A stretch of 64,000 nt of DNA from Tidjanibacter sp. Its GTDB lineage: Bacteria; Bacteroidota; Bacteroidia; Bacteroidales; Rikenellaceae. Shown here piece after piece: positions 39,268-48,192 of the stretch; the first letter of the stretch is position 1, and each line of letters begins with the position of its first letter. The DNA is taken from the NCBI GenBank assembly GCA_017936005.1, contig JAGBGK010000020.1, positions 25,719 to 89,718 of the forward strand, written 5' to 3'. The position numbers and the translations under genes are program-made. The notes under the pieces were generated by a model that searched no databases, was not told where the DNA came from, and saw only the letters and a program-made list of their open reading frames with translations.

Positions 39268-41391
39268 CTATAAATTCCTATTTGCTATAATGCGGCCCGA
39301 GTTGCGCAATGTGCAGCCCTTAACCACAATCTTCTCCCAGGGGGTATCGTCCAAGCGAATAGCTGCACCACCTCGTCCGCTATCCACAAAGCGGCAATCC
39401 TCGATTGTGAGATCCTGCACACCAATAGCCCTCAGCGCACTACCACGTCCTTTGTTGCACACATTGCTAAACTCGCAATCCTCAATCACAACACAAGGAC
39501 CACCGGTACTCTCGTCGCTACCACCACGATAGATGTTCACACCAAGACCTAACAGATTCTCGAACACACAACCTTTAATGGTAATATTTTCAGCATTGTA
39601 GCGACCTATATCCTCCCTCTCTGCGCCATAGTCAACGGCATTACCAGAGATGTCGTGGAAGTAGCAATTCTCTATCACAATATTGTCCGAGAAGGTGTTC
39701 TGTGCGCCCCTGATGGCAAACTGTGTACTCTCTCCAAAATTGTAGAAAGCACAATCCTTAACCTCCAACAAATAGGGCTGAATCATACCCTCTGCGGTGG
39801 TGATGGCGTGGCGCACACCGGCTGTACCAATGGCAAGTTTACCACTAAAATCCAAACCTCTCACCTTCAAACTTCCGCCATCAACGATGGTTACAAGGCT
39901 GGCCCTCTTGCTACCCGCAAAGCTAACCACAGGGTTATTTTCACACTCATCGGCAGCGCGGAGAGTGATGGGCACTGTCACCTTCAAACCCTTTGTAAGG
40001 GGATAGTGGGCCTCGGCGAGAACGACAACATCGCCCCTTTGAGCCTCCGCCACAGCCTTTTGCAACTCCTCGGCCGAAGCAACCTCAATGGTGCGACCAT
40101 CCTGCACGTTTTCTACCTGCGCTACGGTGTACCAACCGGCACCCCTACCCTCACGCATCGACTCAACGTCCACTTCGGGGCACTCCACAGAGCCATTGAC
40201 AAAGCCATTTATATAGACCTTACGGCCAAGCTCAACGCTATTGTTACGGAAGGTAAATCCGTCCGTGCGATCGATGGCCATAAAGGGTTTTGTAAGTTCT
40301 TTATTTCTAATCTTGTTGTTCTCAAAAAGGATGCGCTCGGGAGCAAGGGTACGTTCCTCATCGCTACCCGTACCAAACTCAATATTGGCGCAATCAATGA
40401 AGGTATTACCCACAATTTCCACATTCTCCACCAAGCAATAGCGGTTGGGCAGAGAGTTGGGCACAGCATTCATCAGCGCAAGTGCCGAGAAAAACCTCTC
40501 GCCCTTCAACCCGATAAATACGTTGTTGAATACCTTATGGCCTGCGTTCACAATTCTCACACCGCCCGTGTGCTTGATGCCGTTACCAACAAACACATTC
40601 TCCTCGGCCACATTCCTATCGCCGTGGCGCAGGGCCAACACACCCTGACACTCCCAAAAGAGGTTGCGCCTCACGATATTGTCGCTCGACTTGATGGAAA
40701 CAACTTCAACTTCGCCATTGCAGTGGTCAAACACATTGTCCTCAATCACCACATTCGATGAGGTGTAGGCGTGCTGCGAGGCTCCCACACGGATAGTCTC
40801 GGCACCATTAGAGCCAAACAAGTGGCGATTGGTGAAGAGGTTGTGGTCGATGCGGTGAGCACACCCCGTGCTCATATCGTTATTGAGGTTTACGCCCACC
40901 AGCAGACCACGGTTAAGTTTACCGGTCTGGGTGTTGTGGTCATAGCGGTTGTTACGACCTGCGATAATCACGTCATCATAGAAGTCGTTTCGCTGTGCGG
41001 GGTTGTAGTTCTCAATCACACACTCGGTCATACGGCACTCCTCGGCATATTTTCCTCCGTTGCGGAACTCCACAATACTACCCTCGGGAGCATAGCCATC
41101 CTTGAAGTGGAGGCCACACACGGTAAGTCCACGGCCTACAATACGCAGGGTTGAGGCACCCGTAATGACCACTCCACCCTTGCTTTCGGGCACAACCACC
41201 ACGGGTTTTTCGGCTGTTGCATCAGCCTCCCACACGAGCCTCAGGTCGCTATAAGTTCCATTAGCCACCACAATCGTGTCGCCACCCTTGGCGGCAGCCA
41301 CCTTGTCGGCAACCTTTTCAATATCCACAGGGCCACCACAACAAGCGACCAATCCTGCGGCCAAAGCCAACACTACTGCAAGTTTCTTCAT
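39268..41391 (-). CDS. PL6 alginate lyase, two beta-helix domains
   Basis: This 707-residue lipoprotein (lipobox region LVACC) resembles the two-domain PL6 enzymes such as AlyGC. The N-terminal parallel beta-helix has the catalytic Lys234 (VSIKSSDN) and Arg255 (LALRHGD), with the same 21-residue spacing as in characterised PL6 lyases, and acidic calcium ligands in NGEVEV. The C-terminal beta-helix (about 440-705) begins with TIEVASAEELQKAVAEA and lacks that motif. It probably acts in an exo fashion on the periplasmic side or on the surface. Confidence 0.92.
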   Translation of the reverse strand: MKKLAVVLALAAGLVACCGGPVDIEKVADKVAAAKGGDTIVVANGTYSDLRLVWEADATAEKPVVVVPESKGGVVITGASTLRIVGRGLTVCGLHFKDGYAPEGSIVEFRNGGKYAEECRMTECVIENYNPAQRNDFYDDVIIAGRNNRYDHNTQTGKLNRGLLVGVNLNNDMSTGCAHRIDHNLFTNRHLFGSNGAETIRVGASQHAYTSSNVVIEDNVFDHCNGEVEVVSIKSSDNIVRRNLFWECQGVLALRHGDRNVAEENVFVGNGIKHTGGVRIVNAGHKVFNNVFIGLKGERFFSALALMNAVPNSLPNRYCLVENVEIVGNTFIDCANIEFGTGSDEERTLAPERILFENNKIRNKELTKPFMAIDRTDGFTFRNNSVELGRKVYINGFVNGSVECPEVDVESMREGRGAGWYTVAQVENVQDGRTIEVASAEELQKAVAEAQRGDVVVLAEAHYPLTKGLKVTVPITLRAADECENNPVVSFAGSKRASLVTIVDGGSLKVRGLDFSGKLAIGTAGVRHAITTAEGMIQPYLLEVKDCAFYNFGESTQFAIRGAQNTFSDNIVIENCYFHDISGNAVDYGAEREDIGRYNAENITIKGCVFENLLGLGVNIYRGGSDESTGGPCVVIEDCEFSNVCNKGRGSALRAIGVQDLTIEDCRFVDSGRGGAAIRLDDTPWEKIVVKGCTLRNSGRIIANRNL

Positions 41392-41401
41392 ATATCTACA
41401 T

Positions 41402-42913
41402 TTATTTAATCGTCCAACTCACGCCACAAGTCTTTGCCGAGGGAAGCGACACGCCTATTTTGCCCATAATCTCCAAGGCACCAGCAGTGGTTTTCTCTCC
41501 ACGAGGACGGCCCAGCAGGTCGCACTCTACGCCCTCCACTGCATCCACACGGTTCCTATCCAACCAACTCTTTTTCAGAGGGCCCAACAAACCCTTGATT
41601 TCACGCAACGAGGGGTCTTGCTCGGCCATTGCGAACTCGTCGGCCTCAATACCCTTAATTTTGCCACCCCAGACAACATTGCCCGAGTAGCGCATCTCGG
41701 TAGGAGGCTCGGGGTTGAGTCCAACCTTCACGTTCTCCACCTTCTTGTCCTCCGTGAGGTTTACCACCACATTATTAGCAATGGTATTGTCTTTAATGGC
41801 CAACTTATTACGCTTGCTGGTGTGGTTGATATTGAAACCCATCTGACAGTTGTAGATGGTATTGTGAGCCACCAAGCAGTGGTCGGCAGCAAAATATCCA
41901 TTGAGTTTCGAGTTAGGCTCGCCCTGAATCATCGAGAGGGCAGCATAGTACCCCCTACCGGTGAGGTTCATCATCAAGTTGTTGACAACCTTGTGGCCAA
42001 CACCAATCAGCCTAACACCGCCGGTGCTTGTAGCAATACCCTCATAGAGGCCTCCGCCACCGCTAACACCAGCGCCATCGAAGATATTGCCTTCAACCAC
42101 ACAATAGTCGCCGTGGCGCAGAGTGAGCGTGCCAAGACACTCCTTGAACACATTACCACGATAGACATTGCGGCACGACTTGTTGGAGATAATCTCCACC
42201 TCGCCATTGCACTCATAGAAGTAGTTGCCCTCCACCAAGCACCCGCCGTCCTGCATCGAGAAGTGGCTGGTACCGATACGGATGGTTTCCTGTTGGTTTT
42301 TCGAACCGCCATCCTCGCCCAAGTGGCTTCGTGGGCGTGTGAAGTAGTTGCCACGAATGGTATGGCGAGGGACAACTCCCTCCCTAAACCACACAACCAA
42401 CGTGGTACCCATACTCGACTTGTCAATCAGCGAGCAACCCTCCACGGTATTCTCACTACCATAGAGCGACACCCACTTAAACTCGTTCTCATCCATTGGT
42501 GCGCCAATGGCCGTTACGGCACAGTCACGCAGGGTGCAGTGGTAGGCCTCATTTTCGGTGGAGGTACGCATAGAGATCACATCTCCGTTGATGCCTGCGA
42601 TGTCCTTAAACCACAAGCCACTAACCACAATCCACTCGCCACTAAAAGCAAACTTCGACGCACCCGTAAAGACGGTTTTACCCTTCTCCTCGGCCACGAT
42701 GTTAATTGGAGCCTCTTGGGTACCCACAGCGTGAATCTTCACCACTTGGTCCCTCCACTCGCCCGATTTCAACACGAGGGTATCACCGGGAGCAAGTTCC
42801 ACACCCTTAATCTCTTTTGCCGAGGCAACCTCCACCTTGCGTGCTTCCACGTTGGGCATTGCGACCATCAACATCGCCAGAGCCATCAGCCATTTTGCAG
42901 TTGTTCTTGTCAT
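41402..42913 (-). CDS. PL6 alginate lyase, single domain
   Basis: This 503-residue enzyme has a signal peptide without lipobox (MLMVAMPNVEA), so it is likely periplasmic. The beta-helix carries Lys245 (ISNKSCRN) and Arg266 (LTLRHGD) 21 residues apart and NGEVEI for calcium. It lacks the second beta-helix of the neighbouring PL6 protein. It starts 18 bp after the PL6 gene at 42932 and ends 10 bp before that at 39268, so the three PL6 genes are one block of paralogues with different targeting. Confidence 0.92.
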   Translation of the reverse strand: MTRTTAKWLMALAMLMVAMPNVEARKVEVASAKEIKGVELAPGDTLVLKSGEWRDQVVKIHAVGTQEAPINIVAEEKGKTVFTGASKFAFSGEWIVVSGLWFKDIAGINGDVISMRTSTENEAYHCTLRDCAVTAIGAPMDENEFKWVSLYGSENTVEGCSLIDKSSMGTTLVVWFREGVVPRHTIRGNYFTRPRSHLGEDGGSKNQQETIRIGTSHFSMQDGGCLVEGNYFYECNGEVEIISNKSCRNVYRGNVFKECLGTLTLRHGDYCVVEGNIFDGAGVSGGGGLYEGIATSTGGVRLIGVGHKVVNNLMMNLTGRGYYAALSMIQGEPNSKLNGYFAADHCLVAHNTIYNCQMGFNINHTSKRNKLAIKDNTIANNVVVNLTEDKKVENVKVGLNPEPPTEMRYSGNVVWGGKIKGIEADEFAMAEQDPSLREIKGLLGPLKKSWLDRNRVDAVEGVECDLLGRPRGEKTTAGALEIMGKIGVSLPSAKTCGVSWTIK

Positions 42914-42931
42914 ATAGTAGTAGTCTTTATG

Positions 42932-44440
42932 TTATTTTATCACTGTTTTCCATTTTGGGCCGCAAGCATTCTCAATCTTCTCCACCGCTTGTTTAACGGA
43001 GGGTATTGAGGGTTTTGCGGAGAGGGTCGCAAGACTGACCCCTGTTTGTTTGCCGCCATAAATCTTGTTCTCACTCCAAGTAATCTGCGGAGTGGGCGAC
43101 GTGTAGACATAGGCAGCATAGTCGCTCGACGAGGTGCAATAGATTGTATTGTCAGATATGGTCGTTTCAATCACAGGCATCTTCATCGAGTCTTTGTTTG
43201 CATAGTTGAGGTGCAACGAGTAGCGACACCCTACAATGGTATTGTTCCTCACCACCGCACCTTTCACTTGCGCATAGCCGCTTAATTCGGCATCTTCTTC
43301 TCCCCTGACGATGCAGATGGCTGTCTTGTAGCCATTGCCACGCAGGTTTTCCATATAGTTGTTCTCCACAAGATGTCTCTCGCCAATGATGCGCACGCCA
43401 CCCGTATTGGCGGCCTTGTCGCCGAGGAAATAATTATTCCTCACGATGCAATCGTTTCCGTGGCGAAGTGTGAGCACTCCACCCGAAGCCCTAAATAGGT
43501 TACCTTCGTAGAGGTTGCCACACGACTTGTTCGACACAATCTCCGTCTCGGCATCACACTTGTAGAAATAGTTGCCCCTCACGGAGCAGGCTGCATCTTC
43601 GAGCGAATAGTCGCTTGTTCCGATGCGTATGGTTTCCTGCCCATTTTCCCCATTATTGATGGAGTTGGGGCGGGAAAAATAGTTGTTTTCGATGGTGTGT
43701 GCGGGGACAATATTCTTTTCCATCCACACCACCAGCATGGTGCCCATATTGCGCTTGTCGTCAAAGTAGCAGTTGCTCACCTTGTTGTTGCGCCCATAGA
43801 GCGACACCCACTTATAGTCTTTCGTACTTATCGACGTGCCATAGCCCGTGATTGCACACTCGCTAATGGTTACGTTCGACGAGCCGGACTTTACCGTAAT
43901 GGGAGTTTTTGTGGGGTTTTGCCACCACAAGTTCTCTACCCTCACCCACTCGCCCGTGACGGCGAGAGACGAAGCACCCGTGAAAATCACCTCACCACCC
44001 TTTTCGCCCGTCAGTACGATAGGCTTTGTTGAGGTACCTTTGGCCAAGAACGATATGCTCACATCGGCATACTTACCCTTGCGCCAAACGATTGTGTCGC
44101 CAGCCACAAGATTTAGCCCACCCAACTCCTCGGCCGAGCTCACCCACTTAACCCTTGCCGAATAGGTAGGCTCGTTGGGCGTTGTGGGAGTTTCGGGCTC
44201 CTGTGGCGTGGTTGGAGTGTCGGGCACATCGGGTTGCTGTGGCTCTTCGGGAGTGTCATTTGGTCCTTCGGGCTGCGATGGGTTTTCGGGGGTTTCAGAG
44301 GGATTGTCGGGGCCTCCGTTGTCGTTTTTGTTCTGATCTTCCTTCTGCACAGGCTCGGGAATAACAAAATCCACCCTGGTACACCCACCCAATGCGAGCA
44401 TACCAACACGTAGCAGAATCAACAATTTTGTCCCTTTCAT
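42932..44440 (-). CDS. PL6 alginate lyase lipoprotein with Pro-rich stalk
   Basis: This 502-residue lipoprotein (lipobox LGGC, Cys20) has a stalk of about 65 residues rich in Pro, Glu, Asn and Thr (28-92) and then a PL6 beta-helix with Lys305 (VSNKSCGN) and Arg326 (LTLRHGN). The acidic calcium ligands read DAETEI instead of NGEVEI. The stalk suggests presentation on the cell surface as the first endo-acting enzyme. A hairpin lies between this gene and the upstream lipoprotein gene. Confidence 0.92.
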   Translation of the reverse strand: MKGTKLLILLRVGMLALGGCTRVDFVIPEPVQKEDQNKNDNGGPDNPSETPENPSQPEGPNDTPEEPQQPDVPDTPTTPQEPETPTTPNEPTYSARVKWVSSAEELGGLNLVAGDTIVWRKGKYADVSISFLAKGTSTKPIVLTGEKGGEVIFTGASSLAVTGEWVRVENLWWQNPTKTPITVKSGSSNVTISECAITGYGTSISTKDYKWVSLYGRNNKVSNCYFDDKRNMGTMLVVWMEKNIVPAHTIENNYFSRPNSINNGENGQETIRIGTSDYSLEDAACSVRGNYFYKCDAETEIVSNKSCGNLYEGNLFRASGGVLTLRHGNDCIVRNNYFLGDKAANTGGVRIIGERHLVENNYMENLRGNGYKTAICIVRGEEDAELSGYAQVKGAVVRNNTIVGCRYSLHLNYANKDSMKMPVIETTISDNTIYCTSSSDYAAYVYTSPTPQITWSENKIYGGKQTGVSLATLSAKPSIPSVKQAVEKIENACGPKWKTVIK

Positions 44441-44463
44441 CCCTTCTCTTTCTTATGTGCCTA

Positions 44464-44495
44464 CTCCTGCCCGATGCCTACACATCGGACAGGAG
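44464..44495. terminator. Hairpin between binding-protein and enzyme genes of the alginate locus
   Basis: CTCCTG and CCGATG pair with CATCGG and CAGGAG in a stem with one mismatch and a six-base loop. There is no T-run, so it may be an mRNA-stability element that keeps susC/D and binding-protein messages above the lyase messages. Confidence 0.45.
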
Positions 44496-44532
44496 CGCAC
44501 ACAAAATTACTATTTAGCGATACTATCTACCA

Positions 44533-46467
44533 CTAATTCATAGGTTTAGACCAGTAGACATCCAAAGTCAAAGTGGTTGTCTTTGGCAAGTTCTGGTCAG
44601 CAGTTGCCTCAGGACTCATCGACTTAACATAGATGAAGCCTGTGTTGCGAACACCACTTGCAGGCAGGCTACTCAACTTGCCATACTCGTAGGTTACATA
44701 CTGTACCAACAAAACCTGACCAATGCCAAAGGTATTGTTGGCAGTTGCATTACGATTGAACTTGGGACCACCCGAAGATGCCCTCTTGTCGGGCAACTCG
44801 TCGGTGAGCGAAGTAATATCGCCACTCTTAACTTTTGCAGCCCAACCCAACTCGCTCTCAGTAGCACCGGTATACTCCATATTGCGGTAGCCCATAATGG
44901 GAGTACCATACATACTACCCGATACCAAAGCACTTCCATCAGCCTTCTTCACATTTTTGAGCTGGCTATTGGAGTTTGCGGGAGCAATAAACGCGAAGTC
45001 GGTACCGCTGGTTACAAAGATGTAGGGTTTAACTGCATAGTAGTCTGCCTCTGAGATTGCCGACTTATTCAGCTCATTCTTGGCGGTATTCTTACCCACA
45101 CAAGCGTCGCTCCACTCATCAGCCGAAACGATGCCGCCCAAGTCGGGAACAAAGAATGCAATCTCGCTGTTGGACTTATCGTTGGCACCAAGCACAACAT
45201 CTTTCCAATAGTAGAAGGGATAGACGGTAACCTTGCCGAAGTCCACGGGGTTGCCACCGTTGTAGAGAGCAGTGAGAGCAACCTCTTTGGCTGCGGTGAA
45301 AGTAACACCATCGGGCACGATGAACTGTACCTCGGTGTCGCTACCACCCTCAACGAGTGCGGCTGCCACGCCATCCACCTCAAAGCCCTCAATGCTGATG
45401 AGGTTTTGGCCCTTAACGGTAACCACCTTTTTCAGATAGAGGCGATTGTCGGCACCACCATCCTCGGCAGTGAGCGAAACAAATACGGGTTTAGCAGGGC
45501 CTACGGGAGTGGTGTCAACCTTGTAAGCCTCGGCCAAGGTGTAGGTCTGAGCAGGGGTACCCCACTCTGCCACAAGGTTTGCACTCTGCACCACGGGCTC
45601 TGCCTTCTCGATGCTACTGGGAGTCTTCAACACAAGTTTGGTTGCGCTCTGCTCCACAAGCACCATCTCGTGAGTACCCCAAGTGGTCTTGGTGATAAGG
45701 TCGAGGTTCTCGCCCGAGAAACTAACCTCATCGCCAATCTTGGCGCTCTCACCTGCACCCTGTGCTTTGTCGATGGTTGCCTTGGGAGTCTTCATCGTAA
45801 AGGCATTCTCCTCGTTGGTAACGGCCAAGGTACCACCTGCCCACTCGGCAGTGATAACAACGCTGCTGTTACCGGCCTCGTAGCTACCTGCGGGGATGGT
45901 GAACTTCACAGCCTCGGCAGTCAAAGTGAGTGCCTCGCCCTCCAACTTCACACCTCCGAAACTTACGGAGGTAATCTGCTCCAAGTTGCGGCCCTTGATG
46001 GTAACCTCAGTACCAATAGTACCCTCTGCGGGGGTGAAACTACCAATGATAGCATCGGTTACGGGGATGGTGATGTAGAAGTTGTTGCGATAGATGGTGT
46101 CCTGTGCGTTGTCATCAATCACATAGAGCATTGCATAGTGTGGGTTGTCCTGCTGTGCGAAATCCATAGCAGGCACCTTGAAGGTCATCTTGCGAATCTC
46201 CTTCTCAACAATCTCGGCCTCGGTTTTGTTGATGAGCACCTTGGCAACGTGGTCGAGGTTCTGACCCGTTACGGCAATCTCATCGCCCACAAACACCCTC
46301 ACCGAGCCGCTCTCGTCGGGTGTGGGGGTTACGGTCTGCACTGCGGCAACGTGGTGGGGGTGCTTGCCTGCCTCTACCTCGTCAACGTAGTCGTCGTCAA
46401 CGCAAGCCACCATTGCGGTAGCCATCAGTGCAGCCATAAATGCTGATAATATTCTCATTTTTTTCAT
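44533..46467 (-). CDS. TIG-domain surface lipoprotein, probable alginate-binding protein
   Basis: This 644-residue lipoprotein (lipobox MVAC, Cys22) sits in the SusE/SusF position. It contains about four IPT/TIG immunoglobulin-like segments (for example VGDEIAVTGQNLDHVAKV, GTEVTIKGRNLEQITSV and GDEVSFSGENLDLITK) and a C-terminal domain that begins near PFYYWKDVVLG. That domain has the landmarks YYAVKPYIFV, PANSN, LKNV, GTP and VYWSKPMN, shared with the lipoproteins at 31138 and 46483. By position and architecture it should bind alginate on the outer face. The binding site is not known. Confidence 0.8.
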   Translation of the reverse strand: MKKMRILSAFMAALMATAMVACVDDDYVDEVEAGKHPHHVAAVQTVTPTPDESGSVRVFVGDEIAVTGQNLDHVAKVLINKTEAEIVEKEIRKMTFKVPAMDFAQQDNPHYAMLYVIDDNAQDTIYRNNFYITIPVTDAIIGSFTPAEGTIGTEVTIKGRNLEQITSVSFGGVKLEGEALTLTAEAVKFTIPAGSYEAGNSSVVITAEWAGGTLAVTNEENAFTMKTPKATIDKAQGAGESAKIGDEVSFSGENLDLITKTTWGTHEMVLVEQSATKLVLKTPSSIEKAEPVVQSANLVAEWGTPAQTYTLAEAYKVDTTPVGPAKPVFVSLTAEDGGADNRLYLKKVVTVKGQNLISIEGFEVDGVAAALVEGGSDTEVQFIVPDGVTFTAAKEVALTALYNGGNPVDFGKVTVYPFYYWKDVVLGANDKSNSEIAFFVPDLGGIVSADEWSDACVGKNTAKNELNKSAISEADYYAVKPYIFVTSGTDFAFIAPANSNSQLKNVKKADGSALVSGSMYGTPIMGYRNMEYTGATESELGWAAKVKSGDITSLTDELPDKRASSGGPKFNRNATANNTFGIGQVLLVQYVTYEYGKLSSLPASGVRNTGFIYVKSMSPEATADQNLPKTTTLTLDVYWSKPMN

Positions 46468-46482
46468 AGACTTTTCCGTAGA

Positions 46483-48177
46483 TTAAAGTTTGGTGTAGTC
46501 GTAGTCATACTTCTGCCAGTAGCAGTTGAAGGTGATGTCGCTCGACGAGGGAGCCACCGTATTGTTGTAGAGGCGGAAGTTAACCTTGGTGATGTGGATA
46601 AAGCCGATACGTTTGATGTTCTCGGCAAAGTTGGAACCCGAAGGCGAGCCATTGTGGTTATAGTACATTGCCATAATCACAATATCCTTCTCAATGGTGG
46701 TTACATTGGTGCTGTAAGCCGAAGGAATGACATATTCGGGACACCAATCCTTGGTCTGCAAACCACCACTTGCCGAGGTGATAGCCACACCGGCAATAGA
46801 GGTATTTGCAACATCAATGGGGAAATCCTGCTCATTGATAACCTCAATCTGTTTGTTCACAACCTTGTCAATCAGAGCCTTCTCGGCAGGGTTGGCAGGA
46901 TTGAGGTAACGATAGCGCAATACGGGAGTACCATACACATTACCATTAACACCGGGGCAACGATAGTCGTTAGCCGAATTGTTCTGGAAGTAGAAGTTCT
47001 TCAACTGACCGGTAGAGTTGGCAGGACCATTGATTTGGAGGTGGCCTGCGCTAACACCCGAGAAGAAGAAATAGGGATTAACCGAATTGTACTCCTCCTC
47101 GGTTACTTTGGGTGCATTGGCAGCCGAGCAGGTGTTTGCCAAGTACTTGTAGCTGATGGGGTCAACCTCCTCACGCCAAGCGGAGTTGTGGTAAACACGA
47201 CCGGTCTCGGGCGAGAAGAAACTTGCCATCTCCTCCACATCACGGCCCTGTCCATAAACCTTCATACCCTCCCAGTATTTAACCATAGGAACAAAGGCGA
47301 TGAAGTTCTCAGTAAGAGTCTGGCTCTCGTTGGCATCGAAGTAGTAGATAACAACGCTTGCGGTGTTGTCGCCATCCTTGAAGTCGCCGGCGGGCACTGC
47401 AAACTGCAACGAGGTCTCGGTGCGGTTACCGAGGACAGCCTCGTGGCCACCAACGGTAATCTTCTCAATCTTGTGCATATTCACACCCTCCAAAACCACA
47501 GCACTACCAACAGCGGTACGCTCGAAAGTTTTGGTGCTCACGGCAGGCACAAGCCTTACGATACCAATCGAAGGTGCGCTATCTTTGGCAGTCTCAACCA
47601 CCTCCGTACCATTATTATAGGTAAAGGTAACTTTGGCAGTGGCAGCCTCTACATAGGGTACCTGCACAAGCAACTCGGTGTTGTTACGAGTGCGGATGGT
47701 TGCACTGTGGCCCTCGTGGCCCTCGGCAGTGAAAAGTACATCCACAACCGAATTGAGGTTCTTACCCGACACGAGCAACACACCACCCATCTCGGCACTC
47801 TCGGCCAAAGCCGAGCCGATGATTTCGGGCACTGCATAGGTGTAGGTGAATACATCCTCGGTAGTGTAGGAGCCATATTGGTTCTCCAACTTAACCTTAC
47901 CGGTGGAAGCCTCGGCCGACACGGTGAACGAAAGCTGGGTGTCCGATACACGCTCATAGAGAGGTACCTCCACGCCATTCACATAGGCCTTGTTTACGTT
48001 GTTGAGGTGCTTACCAGTTACGGTAACAACCGTACCCACAGGACCCGACGTGGGCGAGAAACTCTCCACCTCGGGAGCGTCGGTCGAAGGCTCCTCGACA
48101 TAAATCTGTTCGTTGCAAGCAAGGCAAGCCACAGCCGCCACAAGCAACATTGCATATTTGAAAATATTGTTCTTCAT
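46483..48177 (-). CDS. TIG-domain surface lipoprotein directly after susD, probable alginate-binding protein
   Basis: This 564-residue lipoprotein (lipobox CLAC, Cys21) follows susD by 15 bp. It has three TIG-like segments: PTSGPVGTVVTVTGKHLNNV, GGVLLVSGKNLNSV and GSAVVLEGVNMHKI. Its C-terminal domain (about 310-564) matches the other two lipoproteins in order: YNSVNPYFFF, PANSTGQLKN, YGTPVLRYR, GFIHITKV and a terminal CYWQK. It would be a second surface glycan-binding protein for alginate. Confidence 0.8.
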   Translation of the reverse strand: MKNNIFKYAMLLVAAVACLACNEQIYVEEPSTDAPEVESFSPTSGPVGTVVTVTGKHLNNVNKAYVNGVEVPLYERVSDTQLSFTVSAEASTGKVKLENQYGSYTTEDVFTYTYAVPEIIGSALAESAEMGGVLLVSGKNLNSVVDVLFTAEGHEGHSATIRTRNNTELLVQVPYVEAATAKVTFTYNNGTEVVETAKDSAPSIGIVRLVPAVSTKTFERTAVGSAVVLEGVNMHKIEKITVGGHEAVLGNRTETSLQFAVPAGDFKDGDNTASVVIYYFDANESQTLTENFIAFVPMVKYWEGMKVYGQGRDVEEMASFFSPETGRVYHNSAWREEVDPISYKYLANTCSAANAPKVTEEEYNSVNPYFFFSGVSAGHLQINGPANSTGQLKNFYFQNNSANDYRCPGVNGNVYGTPVLRYRYLNPANPAEKALIDKVVNKQIEVINEQDFPIDVANTSIAGVAITSASGGLQTKDWCPEYVIPSAYSTNVTTIEKDIVIMAMYYNHNGSPSGSNFAENIKRIGFIHITKVNFRLYNNTVAPSSSDITFNCYWQKYDYDYTKL

Positions 48178-48192
48178 AGTTGATGGAAAGTT

